DNA of 64,000 nucleotides, taken from positions 62,001 to 126,000 of the forward strand of contig CAXXSU010000016.1 in assembly GCA_963664465.2 (NCBI GenBank). Direction: 5' to 3'. Source of the stretch: CAVOAK01 sp963664465. GTDB lineage: Bacteria; Pseudomonadota; Alphaproteobacteria; UBA8366; CAVOAK01. Made by a program: the position numbers and the translations under genes. Below the pieces are notes generated by a model. It was given only the letters and a program-made list of their open reading frames with translations, was not told where the DNA came from and made no database searches. Below are positions 8,704 through 16,758 of the stretch, one piece after another; positions within the stretch are counted from its first letter, which is position 1, and each line of letters opens with the position of its first letter.

Positions 8704-9333
8704 ATGGCAAAGACTAGATCCAAGAAACGCCGTAAATCGTCCTCTGGCCGGGGCCTCACGCATGGCGGTCATTATGCCGGTTCGAGCCGGCGCCGCGATT
8801 ATGCGATTACCGCCTTCATCGCCGTTGCGATTGCCGTCGGCGGCGGTACCTATTGGTGGAATTCGGCCAAAGCGGAGAATGAGTTTCTTGCGCTCGCAGA
8901 ACAGGGTAAGGCGGCCCTGGCGGAGGTGCGAAGGGGGCCGTCGACTGGTCGCACCCACCTCGGATCTGGCGAGACTTATTCGTACACCAGTCGGTTTCCA
9001 GTTTCGGGTCCGCACCACCGGGTGCCGATCGAACCGGGTTTCTACAGGTTTCCGCAACCGCCGATCCAACTCGTTCACGCGCTGGAGCATGGCCATATTG
9101 TTATCTACTACGACAAGCCCGGCGATGACGTCCTGCAAACGCTCGGTCAGTGGGCGGATCGCTATTCGGGACCTTGGGATGGTGTCGTCGTCACGCAGAT
9201 GCCGCGGCTTGGCAGTCGAATCGAACTCACGGCATGGACCAGGCGCTTAAGTCTGGCGCGTTTCGATGCGGCAGTCGCGGCGGCTTTCGTCGATGCTTTT
9301 CGCGGCCGCGGCCCCGAGAATCTGGTGCGTTAA
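8704..9333 (+). CDS. DUF3105 domain membrane-anchored protein
   Basis: 209 residues. A lysine/arginine-rich N-terminus (about 32 residues) is followed by one membrane helix (YAITAFIAVAIAVGGGTYWW), so the bulk should face the periplasm. The C-terminal part has DUF3105 hallmarks: PVSGPHHR, the QLVHALEHGHIVIYY segment with two histidines, then ALA-rich helices. The conserved histidines suggest metal or haem binding, but no function is established for the family. It converges on the AsmA-like pseudogene with 19 bases between stops. A hydrophilic charged tail before the helix is normal for the family. Confidence 0.82.
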   Translation: MAKTRSKKRRKSSSGRGLTHGGHYAGSSRRRDYAITAFIAVAIAVGGGTYWWNSAKAENEFLALAEQGKAALAEVRRGPSTGRTHLGSGETYSYTSRFPVSGPHHRVPIEPGFYRFPQPPIQLVHALEHGHIVIYYDKPGDDVLQTLGQWADRYSGPWDGVVVTQMPRLGSRIELTAWTRRLSLARFDAAVAAAFVDAFRGRGPENLVR

Positions 9334-9557
9334 GCGACGCCTTCGACTGGCGTTAATTGCCGAACAGCTTTTTCAAATTTCCGCCGACCTTTTTGGCGCC
9401 TTCCTGAACGGCTTCTGCGGCACCTTCGGCGCCTGATTTCAACCCTTCGGTTGCCGTTTTTGCGGCGTCGCCGACACCACCCAGCAATCCCTCGATGTTG
9501 AGGCCGGCAACGCCGGTGCCGACACCCTCTTTGAGCGATGCAACGACTTTCTCAATA

Positions 9558-10596
9558 ATAGGGTATCCTATTCGCTCTCGTAGTGGCAAGATGTTGTGAT
9601 GGCCGAGAATACTGCCCATCCCGTTGGCGGGATCGATTACCCTCGCACGCTTATGGAATTTGACGACTGGTTCGCTTCTGAGGCCGCCTGTGCGGATTTT
9701 CTTCGGCGTGTCCGTTGGCCTGCCGGGTTTCGGTGTCCGGCCTGCGGGGGAACCGAGGCGTGGGTGACGGCCAGGGGCCAACAGCGATGTGCGGGATGCC
9801 AACGTCAGACGTCGCCGACCGCGGGGACGATCTTCGAGGGTACGCGGAAACCGTTGCGGCTTTGGTTCCAGGCGATGTGGTATGTGACGCATCAGAAGCA
9901 CGGCGTCAGTGCGCTTGGGGTTCAACGAATACTCGGCCTGGGCGGTTATCAAACGGCTTGGACATGGCTCCATAAGCTGCGCCGGGCCATGGTTCGACCG
10001 GGCAGAGAGCTTCTGAATGGCGAGGTCGAGGTCGACGAAACCTATGTGGGCGGCCGGGAGGTTGGCGTTACGGGGCGGAAAACAAACAAGAAATCGATTG
10101 TCGCGATTGCCGCCGAAATCCGGGGTCGGGGCACCGGTCGTATCCGCATGGCGCGTGTCGAGGACGCATCCGCCGAGAGCCTCATTCCTTTCGTCCAAAC
10201 GGCTGTGTGCCCGGGAGCAACGATTCGAACCGATGGCTGGCGAGCCTACAACGGTCTCACGGGAGTCGGCTTCGAACACCAGCCGAAAAATATTTCCGCC
10301 AGCGGCGACCCAGCCCACATTGTCATGCCCCAAGTTCATCGGGTAGCCGGCCTCCTTGATCGGTGGTGGCTGGGTATTCACCATGGGGCTATTAGCGCCT
10401 CCCAGCTTGATTACTATCTGGACGAGTTCACGTTCCGCTTCAATCGCCGCCGATCCAAAGCTCGCGGCCTCCTGTTCTATCGACTCCTCCAGCAAGCAGT
10501 GCAACTGGAGCCCGTGCCATACAAGAAGCTCGTCGGGGGCAGACCCAGCCCTGCCCCCCAGATCTAGGCACTACGAGAGCGAATAGGATACCCTAC
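9558..10596 (+). mobile_element. IS1595-family (ISXO2-like) insertion sequence, copy 1
   Basis: 1039 bases with 28-bp inverted ends (left end begins ATAGGGTATCCTATTCGCTC; the right end mirrors it except for the terminal base). It is flanked by the perfect 8-bp duplication TCTCAATA at 9550-9557 and 10597-10604. It carries one transposase gene. The same element, same length, is at 21782-22820 in the opposite orientation, with only a few base differences seen. It disrupts an AsmA-like gene. The intact ends and duplication indicate recent transposition. Confidence 0.95.
9599..10567 (+). CDS. IS1595/ISXO2-type transposase (copy 1)
   Basis: 322 residues from ATG 9599; a GTG lies one codon before. 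The N-terminal zinc ribbon has CPACGG and CAGCQRQTS, followed by the helical HTH-like region GVSALGVQRILGLGGYQTAWTW. The catalytic domain begins at EVDETYVGGRE, continues with IRTDGWRAYNGL, and ends with the WLGIHHGAISASQLDYYLDEF segment and the FNRRRS signature. This arrangement is typical of the ISXO2 group. It differs from copy 2 at one visible residue (His for Asn in VTHQKHG). It appears intact and probably active. Confidence 0.95.
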   Translation: MAENTAHPVGGIDYPRTLMEFDDWFASEAACADFLRRVRWPAGFRCPACGGTEAWVTARGQQRCAGCQRQTSPTAGTIFEGTRKPLRLWFQAMWYVTHQKHGVSALGVQRILGLGGYQTAWTWLHKLRRAMVRPGRELLNGEVEVDETYVGGREVGVTGRKTNKKSIVAIAAEIRGRGTGRIRMARVEDASAESLIPFVQTAVCPGATIRTDGWRAYNGLTGVGFEHQPKNISASGDPAHIVMPQVHRVAGLLDRWWLGIHHGAISASQLDYYLDEFTFRFNRRRSKARGLLFYRLLQQAVQLEPVPYKKLVGGRPSPAPQI

Positions 10597-11343
10597 TCTC
10601 AATAATATCCCCTGGCGAGGCACCGCCTTCATCCTTGCCAATATCCTTGAGATGAATGTCAGGTAGCGACGCGTCCAGCGTCTTGCCCTTGAGGAGTGTT
10701 GCGCTGACTTTGATCTTGCCGCCGCGAATGATGAGATTTTCGATGATGAGCTTGGTCCCTTCGCCATCGTCGTCGGCGGTTGCGGTCGCTTCCTGGGTCG
10801 AACCGGATTCATCCGACGATCCAAGATAGTTTTCGACATTCTTCTGGATCGCGTCGATGTTGCTGCCGCCGCTGCCGAGCTCGTAGATAATCTCTGGTAG
10901 CGACACCACGATTTCCTTGATGACGATGGTGCCGCTGGTGATCGTTGCCGGATCGATAGTGACGCTAACCTCGCCAAGGCTAAAGGCACTGTCGGTCTTG
11001 AACGGCTCGGGATTACCGACCTTCAGGCCTCGCAAAATCCCTTTGCCCGATGTCGCAGAGATCTCAACATCGGCGAGACTCACTTTCGCGCCGACAATCT
11101 CGGTGCCAAACTTCTCGACGGCTGTCTGAACGATGCCGTCGAGCGATGAAAAAACGAAGATCACCGCAACGATAATCAATGCGACGACGGCGCCGACGGC
11201 AATCCCGCCATAGACAAATACGCGTTTCATAGAAGAAGCCTCCCCTAAATCAATTTACTGCGCTTTGCGCGTCGCGAGCTGACGCGCTAGCCTCTCCCAC
11301 GCTTCGATGTAGCATAGGCGCTGCCAGGGTGAAACAGTCCGCG

Positions 11344-11691
11344 TCAAGGATCACATCGCGCGATGCTGCCGTCGGGCTTTAATTTTAGATGGTGTGCCGC
11401 TTCGCAGCGCGTGGCGCCAACGGTGTAGACGGCGGCCGTCGTGCAGCTTTCGATCTGGCCGCCAGTGTGCTGTGTCACGAGTTCTCCGCTGCGGCAGGTG
11501 AGGGATGCGCCGGTAGGGGTCGTGAAGGTGTGATTTCCTTCGATCTGGCAGCTTTTTATGCCGCCTTCGGTGAAGAATTTGATGGTCCCGACATGGCATT
11601 GCAAGGCAACGGACTGACCCGGACCAAGCAGCATAATCACCAAGGCTGTTGCGAAGGCGCAAAGTCTCGGTGCATGAATTCGGTACACCAC
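11344..11691 (-). CDS. Small secreted cysteine-repeat protein
   Basis: 115 residues from a GTG at 11691, preceded by AAGGGAG. An N-terminal signal peptide runs to about residue 30 (LVIMLLGPGQSVALQ). The mature part has six cysteines in three similar units: C-x15-C (HVGTIKFFTEGGIKS between), C-x16-C (RSGELVTQHTGGQIES) and C-x16-C (EAAHHLKLKPDGSIAR). Each is a beta-hairpin-like strand pair with a Gly/Asp-Gly turn before the second cysteine, so three disulphides are plausible. I do not recognise a named family. It lies alone between the AsmA-like gene and a SnoaL-like gene on the same strand. Confidence 0.65.
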   Translation of the reverse strand: MVYRIHAPRLCAFATALVIMLLGPGQSVALQCHVGTIKFFTEGGIKSCQIEGNHTFTTPTGASLTCRSGELVTQHTGGQIESCTTAAVYTVGATRCEAAHHLKLKPDGSIARCDP

Positions 11692-11787
11692 ATCTATCTC
11701 CCTTCGCCTGCAGTTCTCGACATGGACCAGCTGACTTCGATGCGTGACTCCGGTTTCCTGATCGGCAGCAACACAGTCAACTGAAGG

Positions 11788-12222
11788 CTATTTGGCCTTG
11801 CGCTCGAAGGCGGTCTTGATGTGGCGCTGGGCGATGTGCCAGCCGTCATCAAGTCGTACCAGCTTGTCATGTAGCTCGTTGATGTAGTCCGGGCCCTCGT
11901 GTGGCGCCGATCCGTCCTCGGCCAGGTCCCCCTTGTGAGTGTATATTGTCACGTATGAGAGCGATTCCGCGTGGTCCTCATCAATAACCTTAACAACAGT
12001 ATTTGTTATCAGATGGCGAATTTGGACCGTGGTCAATGCGGACTTCAGGTCATTCAGCATATTCTCGCGGCCGCTGACCGACCATTCTCGCCAGCGCCAC
12101 TCAACGTCAGGCGCGAAGATATGCGCGCCCGCTTCGAATTCTCCATGGTCGACGTAGTTGTAATAGCTGGCAAGCAGATGCTTGCATTCCCACTGAATCG
12201 CCCGTTCATGTGCTTGGTCCAT
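11788..12222 (-). CDS. SnoaL-like / NTF2-like fold protein (paralogue)
   Basis: 144 residues. It begins with an acidic helix, then LLASYYNYVDHGEFEAG, and shows the same order of motifs as the 6727-7227 protein: IRHLITNTVVKVIDEDHA here against IRHIFTNTVIDVIDENHA there. It is shorter at the C-terminus. The pattern matches the SnoaL_4-type NTF2-like fold. It is separated by 270 bases from the divergent aldo/keto reductase pair. Reaction unknown. Clear paralogy to the earlier gene suggests a common ancestral substrate class. Confidence 0.78.
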   Translation of the reverse strand: MDQAHERAIQWECKHLLASYYNYVDHGEFEAGAHIFAPDVEWRWREWSVSGRENMLNDLKSALTTVQIRHLITNTVVKVIDEDHAESLSYVTIYTHKGDLAEDGSAPHEGPDYINELHDKLVRLDDGWHIAQRHIKTAFERKAK

Positions 12223-12492
12223 ATCAACGCTCCGAAAATGATTGTTGGCCGTATATCGCGTTTGCGCTCCGTCTGCCGCCTCTTTTTAATAGCGGTCCGC
12301 TCCACAAGATTAAAGACAGGCTGGAAACCTACGTGCGTCACTAACGCGCCATGCCAGGGTAACTTGCTGGCGCAGCCAATAACGAACTGGCTCTCGTGGT
12401 GTCTGCGATCGCATTGCTAATCGACTTCCAGGTTGGTGCGCGCTAGGTAAGACGCGGGACCGAACACGGACTTCCGCAGTTTGGGGAGGCGT

Positions 12493-13437
12493 ATGGAGTA
12501 TCGACGTATTGGACGGTCCGGGCTCAAAGCGTCGGTTATCGGGCTTGGCTGCAACAATTTTGGCCTCCGCATCGACCGCAAAGCGTCCCTGGCGGTCGTT
12601 CACAGGGCGCTCGACCTCGGACTCACCTTCTTCGACACGGCGGATCGATATGGTGGCGGTGGGCGGTCAGAAAAGTTTCTCGGCGAGGCGTTGGGGGCGC
12701 GACGAAGGGACGTCGTGATAGCCACCAAATTTGGCAACCCGCTAGGCGATACGCCTTTCGCGACCGGGGCTTCCCGGCGCTACATCATCCAAGCAGTTGA
12801 AGCCAGTCTCACGCGTCTCGGCACGGATTGGATCGACCTCTATCAATTGCACCGCCCCAATCCGCAGACGCCGATTGAAGAGACGCTTGAGGCGCTGAAC
12901 GACCTCATACGGGCCGGCAAGATCCGCTATATCGAATCGTCAAACTTCGCCGCATGGCAGCTCGTCGACGCCCATTGGACGGCGCGCGAGCGCGGTCTCG
13001 CAGCCTTCATTTCAGCGCAAAACCGTTACAGCCTGTTGGATCGCGACCTGGAGCGCGAATTCGTGCCGGCTGCCTCGCAGCATGGCATCGGCGTGATTCC
13101 CTATTCTCCGTTGGAGGATGGATTTCTGACCGGCAAATATAAGCGCGACAAGCGGCCAACAAAGGGCACTAGGCTAGCGGCTTGGGACGCGGTGAGGGAA
13201 GCGGTGCTTACCGACGCTAATTTCGACAAACTGGCAATTCTGGAAACGTTCGCCAATGAGCGAAACCACAGCCTGGCGGAACTTGCCCTCGGTTGGCTCG
13301 CGTCACAGCCACAGGTCGCCACTGTAATCGCTGGCGCGACCAAACCGTCACAGGTTGCAAAGAATGTGGCGGCCGGAAATTGGCGTCTGTCACCGGCCGA
13401 TCTTGAAGAACTGGACGCCCAGTTGGCGACACGATAG
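12493..13437 (+). CDS. Aldo/keto reductase, first of a tandem pair
   Basis: 314 residues; NADPH-dependent carbonyl reductase fold. ATG 12493 has GGGGAGG upstream. The catalytic tetrad is visible: Asp and Tyr in FFDTADRYG, Lys in VIATKFGN, His in LYQLHRPNP. The C-terminal cofactor segment is VIAGATKPSQVAKNV. The nearly identical neighbour at 13485-14429 has the same length. The position in the pair, 47 bases apart, implies co-transcription. The sequence fits the YhdN/AKR11-like group that reduces small aldehydes; the real substrate is unknown. Confidence 0.92.
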   Translation: MEYRRIGRSGLKASVIGLGCNNFGLRIDRKASLAVVHRALDLGLTFFDTADRYGGGGRSEKFLGEALGARRRDVVIATKFGNPLGDTPFATGASRRYIIQAVEASLTRLGTDWIDLYQLHRPNPQTPIEETLEALNDLIRAGKIRYIESSNFAAWQLVDAHWTARERGLAAFISAQNRYSLLDRDLEREFVPAASQHGIGVIPYSPLEDGFLTGKYKRDKRPTKGTRLAAWDAVREAVLTDANFDKLAILETFANERNHSLAELALGWLASQPQVATVIAGATKPSQVAKNVAAGNWRLSPADLEELDAQLATR

Positions 13438-13484
13438 GTAGACATTGGGGACGAACAACGTGCTCCCTCGGATGGAGAAGGTGT

Positions 13485-14429
13485 ATGGAATACAGACGCA
13501 TCGGCCGCTCAGGGCTCAAGGCATCGGTGATCGGGCTCGGCTGCAACAACTTCGGCCGTCGTATCGGCTATGAAGCGTCAGCGCCGGTCGTTCACAAGGC
13601 ACTCGATCTGGGCATCACCTTTTTCGACACGGCCGACCGATACGGTGACGATGGCGCGTCGGAGCAATATCTAGGCAAGGCGCTCGGCACCCGGCGCAAG
13701 GACGTCGTACTTGCGACCAAGTTCGGTTACCGGATGGGCGAGGGGCCGTACGGACTTGGGGCGTCGAGGCGCTATATCAACGATGCGGTTGAGGCCAGTC
13801 TCAAACGTCTCGGCACGGATTGGATCGACCTCTATCAGTTGCATCGCCCGGATCCGCAGACGCCGATCGAGGAGACGCTCGAAGCGCTTAGCGATCTCGT
13901 TCAGGCTGGCAAGTTGCGCTATTTCGGATCGTCGAACCTCGCCGCTTGGCAACTCGTGGATGCACATTGGACGGCGCGCTCACGCAATCTCACCGCCTTT
14001 GTTTCAGCGCAAAACCGGTACAGCCTGTTGGATCGCGACCTGGAGCGCGAATTCGTGCCAGCGGCCGTGCGGCACGGTATCGGCGTGATTCCCTATTCTC
14101 CGTTGGAGAATGGACTGCTCACGGGCAAGTACAAGCGCGGTACGACACCGCCTGAGGGCACACGGCTCGGTAACTCGACAGAGCTGGGTGATGGTATGCT
14201 GACCGATGCCAATTTCGACAAAGTGGAGGTCGCGGAGCGCTTTGCCCGTGAGCGAAATCACAGTCTTGTGGATTTGGCGCTGGGCTGGCTCGCATCGCAG
14301 CCACATGTCTCGAGCGTTATCGCCGGTGCGACCAAACCAGCACAGGTCGAGGAAAATGTCGCAGCAGGCGAATGGCGTCTATCGCAGACCGATCTTGAAG
14401 AACTGGACGCGCAGATTGCGGCGGCTTAG
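13485..14429 (+). CDS. Aldo/keto reductase, second of a tandem pair
   Basis: 314 residues, the same length as its upstream neighbour and closely similar throughout, so the two arose by tandem duplication. It has its own GGAGAAGG ribosome site. The tetrad residues lie in FFDTADRYG, VLATKFGY and LYQLHRPDP. Differences cluster around the GGGGRSEKF / DDGASEQYL loop and in the C-terminal third near GTTPPEGTRL, which in this fold contact substrate. The pair may therefore have diverged in specificity. The likely transcript ends at the hairpin at 14480. Confidence 0.92.
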   Translation: MEYRRIGRSGLKASVIGLGCNNFGRRIGYEASAPVVHKALDLGITFFDTADRYGDDGASEQYLGKALGTRRKDVVLATKFGYRMGEGPYGLGASRRYINDAVEASLKRLGTDWIDLYQLHRPDPQTPIEETLEALSDLVQAGKLRYFGSSNLAAWQLVDAHWTARSRNLTAFVSAQNRYSLLDRDLEREFVPAAVRHGIGVIPYSPLENGLLTGKYKRGTTPPEGTRLGNSTELGDGMLTDANFDKVEVAERFARERNHSLVDLALGWLASQPHVSSVIAGATKPAQVEENVAAGEWRLSQTDLEELDAQIAAA

Positions 14430-14479
14430 AGCTCCGATACGTCGCCGAAACTCAGGCATGCTGCGTCGATGAAGGAGAA

Positions 14480-14508
14480 GGCGGTAGGTCGCCGGTGACG
14501 CTACCGCC
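14480..14508. terminator. Bidirectional-type terminator hairpin between aldo/keto reductase and OsmC genes
   Basis: GGCGGTAG at 14480-14487 pairs perfectly with CTACCGCC at 14501-14508, with a 13-base loop. It lies in the gap between two convergent genes. There is no long T-run, so efficiency is uncertain. Confidence 0.5.
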
Positions 14509-14542
14509 TCCAAGTGTAATGCGGAGTGTTAAGCATCATGTA

Positions 14543-15115
14543 TCAGAAGGTTTCCAAGTTGAATGCGACGGGCAAAGATTTGGAGACCATGTCGTAGACT
14601 GGTGAGAACATGGCCAGTTCCCGAAGATCGTCTGCGCTTGCGTCGCTTTTGACCCGCATATTCACGCGAACATGGTGATAGCTCTTGCGGACTTCGTCCG
14701 AGAGCCCAAGCAATCCCCGTACATCGAGGTCGCCTTCGAGGTTGGACTCGACGGATTCTATCTCGATGCCGCGAACGGCGGCGTGATAGACGAGTGTCGT
14801 CGTTAAGCAACCTATCAAAGCGTGTAGGACATACTCCACCGGGTTGGGCGTAGCATCGTTGCCGGCGATTATCTTGGGCTCGTCTGAGTCCAATTCGAAC
14901 GGCACGGCTCTCGTCGTGTCCTCTTCGCAGCCTGCGTAGAACTCTTTGATTCGAGTCCGGTTGGCGCCACCGTCGATCCACTCGTTGCTTGCTCTGAACT
15001 GCATCTCGGCGAAGCTTGGATCGTCCTCAACACGTTCAATAAAGCGGTTGATCTGGTCGACGTCTACGCCGTTAACCTTGTTGGGCATTGTCTTCACAGC
15101 GGTCTTGGTTGTCAT
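14543..15115 (-). CDS. OsmC/Ohr-family protein
   Basis: 190 residues; OsmC-family enzymes reduce organic hydroperoxides using paired cysteines. The core strand-helix layout matches: EPKIIAGNDATPNPVEYVL, then HALIGCLTTTLVYHAAVRGI with the first catalytic-type cysteine. The second cysteine expected near the end of the domain is not evident (SYHHVRVNMRVKSD region). Peroxidase activity may thus be absent or use another partner; the other Cys (YAGCEED) is early in the chain. It lies downstream of a DUF1127 gene and divergent from an HxlR regulator. Confidence 0.83.
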   Translation of the reverse strand: MTTKTAVKTMPNKVNGVDVDQINRFIERVEDDPSFAEMQFRASNEWIDGGANRTRIKEFYAGCEEDTTRAVPFELDSDEPKIIAGNDATPNPVEYVLHALIGCLTTTLVYHAAVRGIEIESVESNLEGDLDVRGLLGLSDEVRKSYHHVRVNMRVKSDASADDLRELAMFSPVYDMVSKSLPVAFNLETF

Positions 15116-15161
15116 AGCTCAACTCCTTCTTCTCCGTGTTTTCGGTTTTGGATCACTGTCG

Positions 15162-15389
15162 TCAACGTTGTCCCCATCCCGGCATTCCGAACGCGGAGCG
15201 GCACAGACCGATGTCAGCCAGCAGATGGTCACTGAGGGCACATATTCCGGCCCTCGCACGCCGCGATTTCCGCCAGTCATCAATCTGTCGGGCGATGTCG
15301 ACGACGATTCCGATCGTGTCCGAAACGGCTTGGCGAACGGCCACGCCGCGCATGTCAACAATCAGAACCCTTTCAACGTCCGTCGTCAT
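15162..15389 (-). CDS. DUF1127 small protein
   Basis: 75 residues from ATG 15389, which has AAGGA upstream. The C-terminal half has the DUF1127 pattern: WRKSRRARAGICALSDHLL followed by ADIGLCRSAF. In alphaproteobacteria such small arginine-rich proteins affect RNA turnover and phosphate or stress responses. It is 46 bases ahead of the OsmC gene on the same strand and probably co-transcribed. The longer N-terminal part (40 residues) before the domain is not recognised. It is divergent from the HxlR-type regulator and a likely target of it. Confidence 0.7.
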   Translation of the reverse strand: MTTDVERVLIVDMRGVAVRQAVSDTIGIVVDIARQIDDWRKSRRARAGICALSDHLLADIGLCRSAFGMPGWGQR

Positions 15390-15484
15390 TTTCCTTACTC
15401 CTTCGATACGAAAGACCGGCGGCAACTTGTCGCCGACTGAGGAGCACGCTAGTTGCAGGCGAGCTTGCGAGATACTGCACGCTA

Positions 15485-15501
15485 TGTAGTATTCCACTAC
15501 A
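15485..15501. promoter_or_regulatory. Operator-like palindrome between HxlR regulator and DUF1127/OsmC genes
   Basis: TGTAGT at 15485-15490 and ACTACA at 15496-15501 form a perfect 6-5-6 palindrome. A further CGTAGT half-site is at about 15507-15512. It lies 24 bases before the regulator start and 95 bases before the DUF1127 start, where an HxlR dimer would control both directions. The spacing fits the short operators of this family. Confidence 0.55.
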
Positions 15502-15525
15502 CGAAACGTAGTTAGGATGACGACG

Positions 15526-16206
15526 ATGACTAGCTATGGACAATTCTGCCCGGTGTCGAAGGCAACCGAGATCATCGGCGAAAAGTGGACCCTGTTGATC
15601 CTTCGTGAAATGCTTCTAGGCACCAATAGATTCAACGACTTTCAGCGCTCGATGAGTCGAATTTCCCCAACCATCCTGAACAAGCGGCTGAAGATGCTCG
15701 AAGAGAAGGGCATCGTCCTTAAGAAACGGCTGTCGGGCCAGAAGGGCTATAAGTACCGTCTAACGCCGATGGGTAAAGAGCTTGAGCCCATCGTCGAGCA
15801 TGTTGCCGTTTGGGGTCAAAGATGGGCACGTGGTCAGATGACCGACGACGAATTGGATGTCGAGCTCCTGATGTGGGATATCCAGCGCCGCATTGACCAC
15901 AAGAACCTGCCGGACGGCGAGACCGTGCTGTGCTTTATATTTTCCGATCTTGATAAATATAAGAGATGGTGGCTCGTGATCGGCAATGACGATGTGGACT
16001 TGTGCACAGAGGATACCGGCAAGGACGTGGATCTCTTTGTTTCGAGCGATCTCCGGACGATGGTCGAGGTCTGGCAGGGCGATACGGATCTTGCAGCCGC
16101 GATACGCGACGAGCGCATCCTCGCGACCGGTGCGAAGGGCCTCCTTCGAAGCATGCCGAGTTGGTTTCAGCTCTGCTCATTTGCCCACGTGAAGCCCGCG
16201 GCCTGA
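15526..16206 (+). CDS. HxlR-family transcriptional regulator with C-terminal SCP2-like domain
   Basis: 226 residues from ATG 15526, preferred because AGGA lies 8 bases upstream; an ATG at 15517 abuts the AGG. Residues 1-105 form the winged helix-turn-helix of HxlR/YodB regulators: CPVSKATEIIGEKWTLLILR, SRISPTILNKRLKMLEEKGI, and the wing GYKYRLTPMGKELEPI. The single N-terminal cysteine (in GQFCPV) sits where YodB and HypR sense quinones or disulphide stress. The remaining 110 residues resemble an SCP2-type lipid-binding pocket (ETVLCFIFSDLDKYKRWWLV ... DVDLFVSSDLRTMVEVWQGD). It likely controls itself and the divergent OsmC unit. Confidence 0.85.
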   Translation: MTSYGQFCPVSKATEIIGEKWTLLILREMLLGTNRFNDFQRSMSRISPTILNKRLKMLEEKGIVLKKRLSGQKGYKYRLTPMGKELEPIVEHVAVWGQRWARGQMTDDELDVELLMWDIQRRIDHKNLPDGETVLCFIFSDLDKYKRWWLVIGNDDVDLCTEDTGKDVDLFVSSDLRTMVEVWQGDTDLAAAIRDERILATGAKGLLRSMPSWFQLCSFAHVKPAA

Positions 16207-16293
16207 ACCGACTTCACATAACGGCGTGCTGGTTGTCGAGCTTCAGGCGTGTAGTCTGATTTCGAACGTCGAGCGAGGTTCCCGGCAAGTGAT

Positions 16294-16758
16294 TTAGAGA
16301 ATGCGCATTCGACGCTTCTCCAGGTATTGCTGGTGGTAGTCCTCGGCCAGCCAATATGAACCGAGGGACGCAATTTCCGTCACAATCGACCCGGATGTGT
16401 TTGCGGCCGCCTCAAGACGAACCTTCGAGGCATGCGCGGCGGCGTCCTGCTCAGGGCCGGAGACGAAGATCACCGAGCGATACTGTGTACCGACATCAGG
16501 GCCCTGACGGTTGAGCGTCGTTGGGTCGTGGCATGCCCAGAATGTCTCCAGCAAGTCATCATATGAGATCTCGCTGGGGTCGAATTCGATCTCGACGACT
16601 TCGGCATGTCCCGTCGTGCCAGAGCACACATCTTCATATGTCGGGGACTCCATTGTGCCGCCCGTATAGCCGACCGAGGTCGCCTTTACGCCCTTGAGGC
16701 TGCGGAACGCTGCCTCAACGCCCCAAAAACAGCCTGCGCCAAACACCGCCTTATCCAT
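16294..16758 (-). CDS. msrA: Peptide methionine sulfoxide reductase A
   Basis: 154 residues; reduces the S-sulfoxide of methionine in proteins and small molecules. ATG 16758 is followed at once by the catalytic motif AVFGAGCFWG. Other family marks are GYTGGTMESPTYEDVCSGTT, GHAEVVEIEFDP, FWACHDPTTLNRQGPDVGTQ and YRSVIF. No signal peptide, so cytoplasmic. The second cysteine in YEDVCSG is a usual partner; the C-terminal YHQQYLEK is present without the C-terminal resolving cysteines of longer forms. It forms a single-gene unit next to the HxlR/OsmC locus. Confidence 0.95.
   Translation of the reverse strand: MDKAVFGAGCFWGVEAAFRSLKGVKATSVGYTGGTMESPTYEDVCSGTTGHAEVVEIEFDPSEISYDDLLETFWACHDPTTLNRQGPDVGTQYRSVIFVSGPEQDAAAHASKVRLEAAANTSGSIVTEIASLGSYWLAEDYHQQYLEKRRMRIL

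Larger units (their letters stand above)
9353..11230 (-). pseudogene. AsmA/DUF748-like envelope protein gene split by an insertion sequence
   Basis: The N-terminal piece (11230 down to 10597) encodes a single membrane anchor (VFVYGGIAVGAVVALIIVAV) and AsmA-like repeats (VEISATSGKGILRGLKVGN, GTIVIKEIVVSLPEI). The C-terminal piece (9549 down to 9353) encodes an alanine/glycine-rich tail ending in KKLFGN. Removing the element at 9558-10596 and one target copy joins the codons for GDIIE to KVVAS in frame and restores a 276-residue protein. AsmA-family proteins act in phospholipid or lipid transport between membranes. As it stands the gene gives only the truncated N-terminal part, with some element-encoded residues added. 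Confidence 0.87.

Noticed and set aside
9353..10504. 383-codon minus-strand frame spanning the IS
   Set aside because: It is the C-terminal end of the AsmA-like gene read through the antisense of the transposase; only the part below 9550 is real coding sequence.
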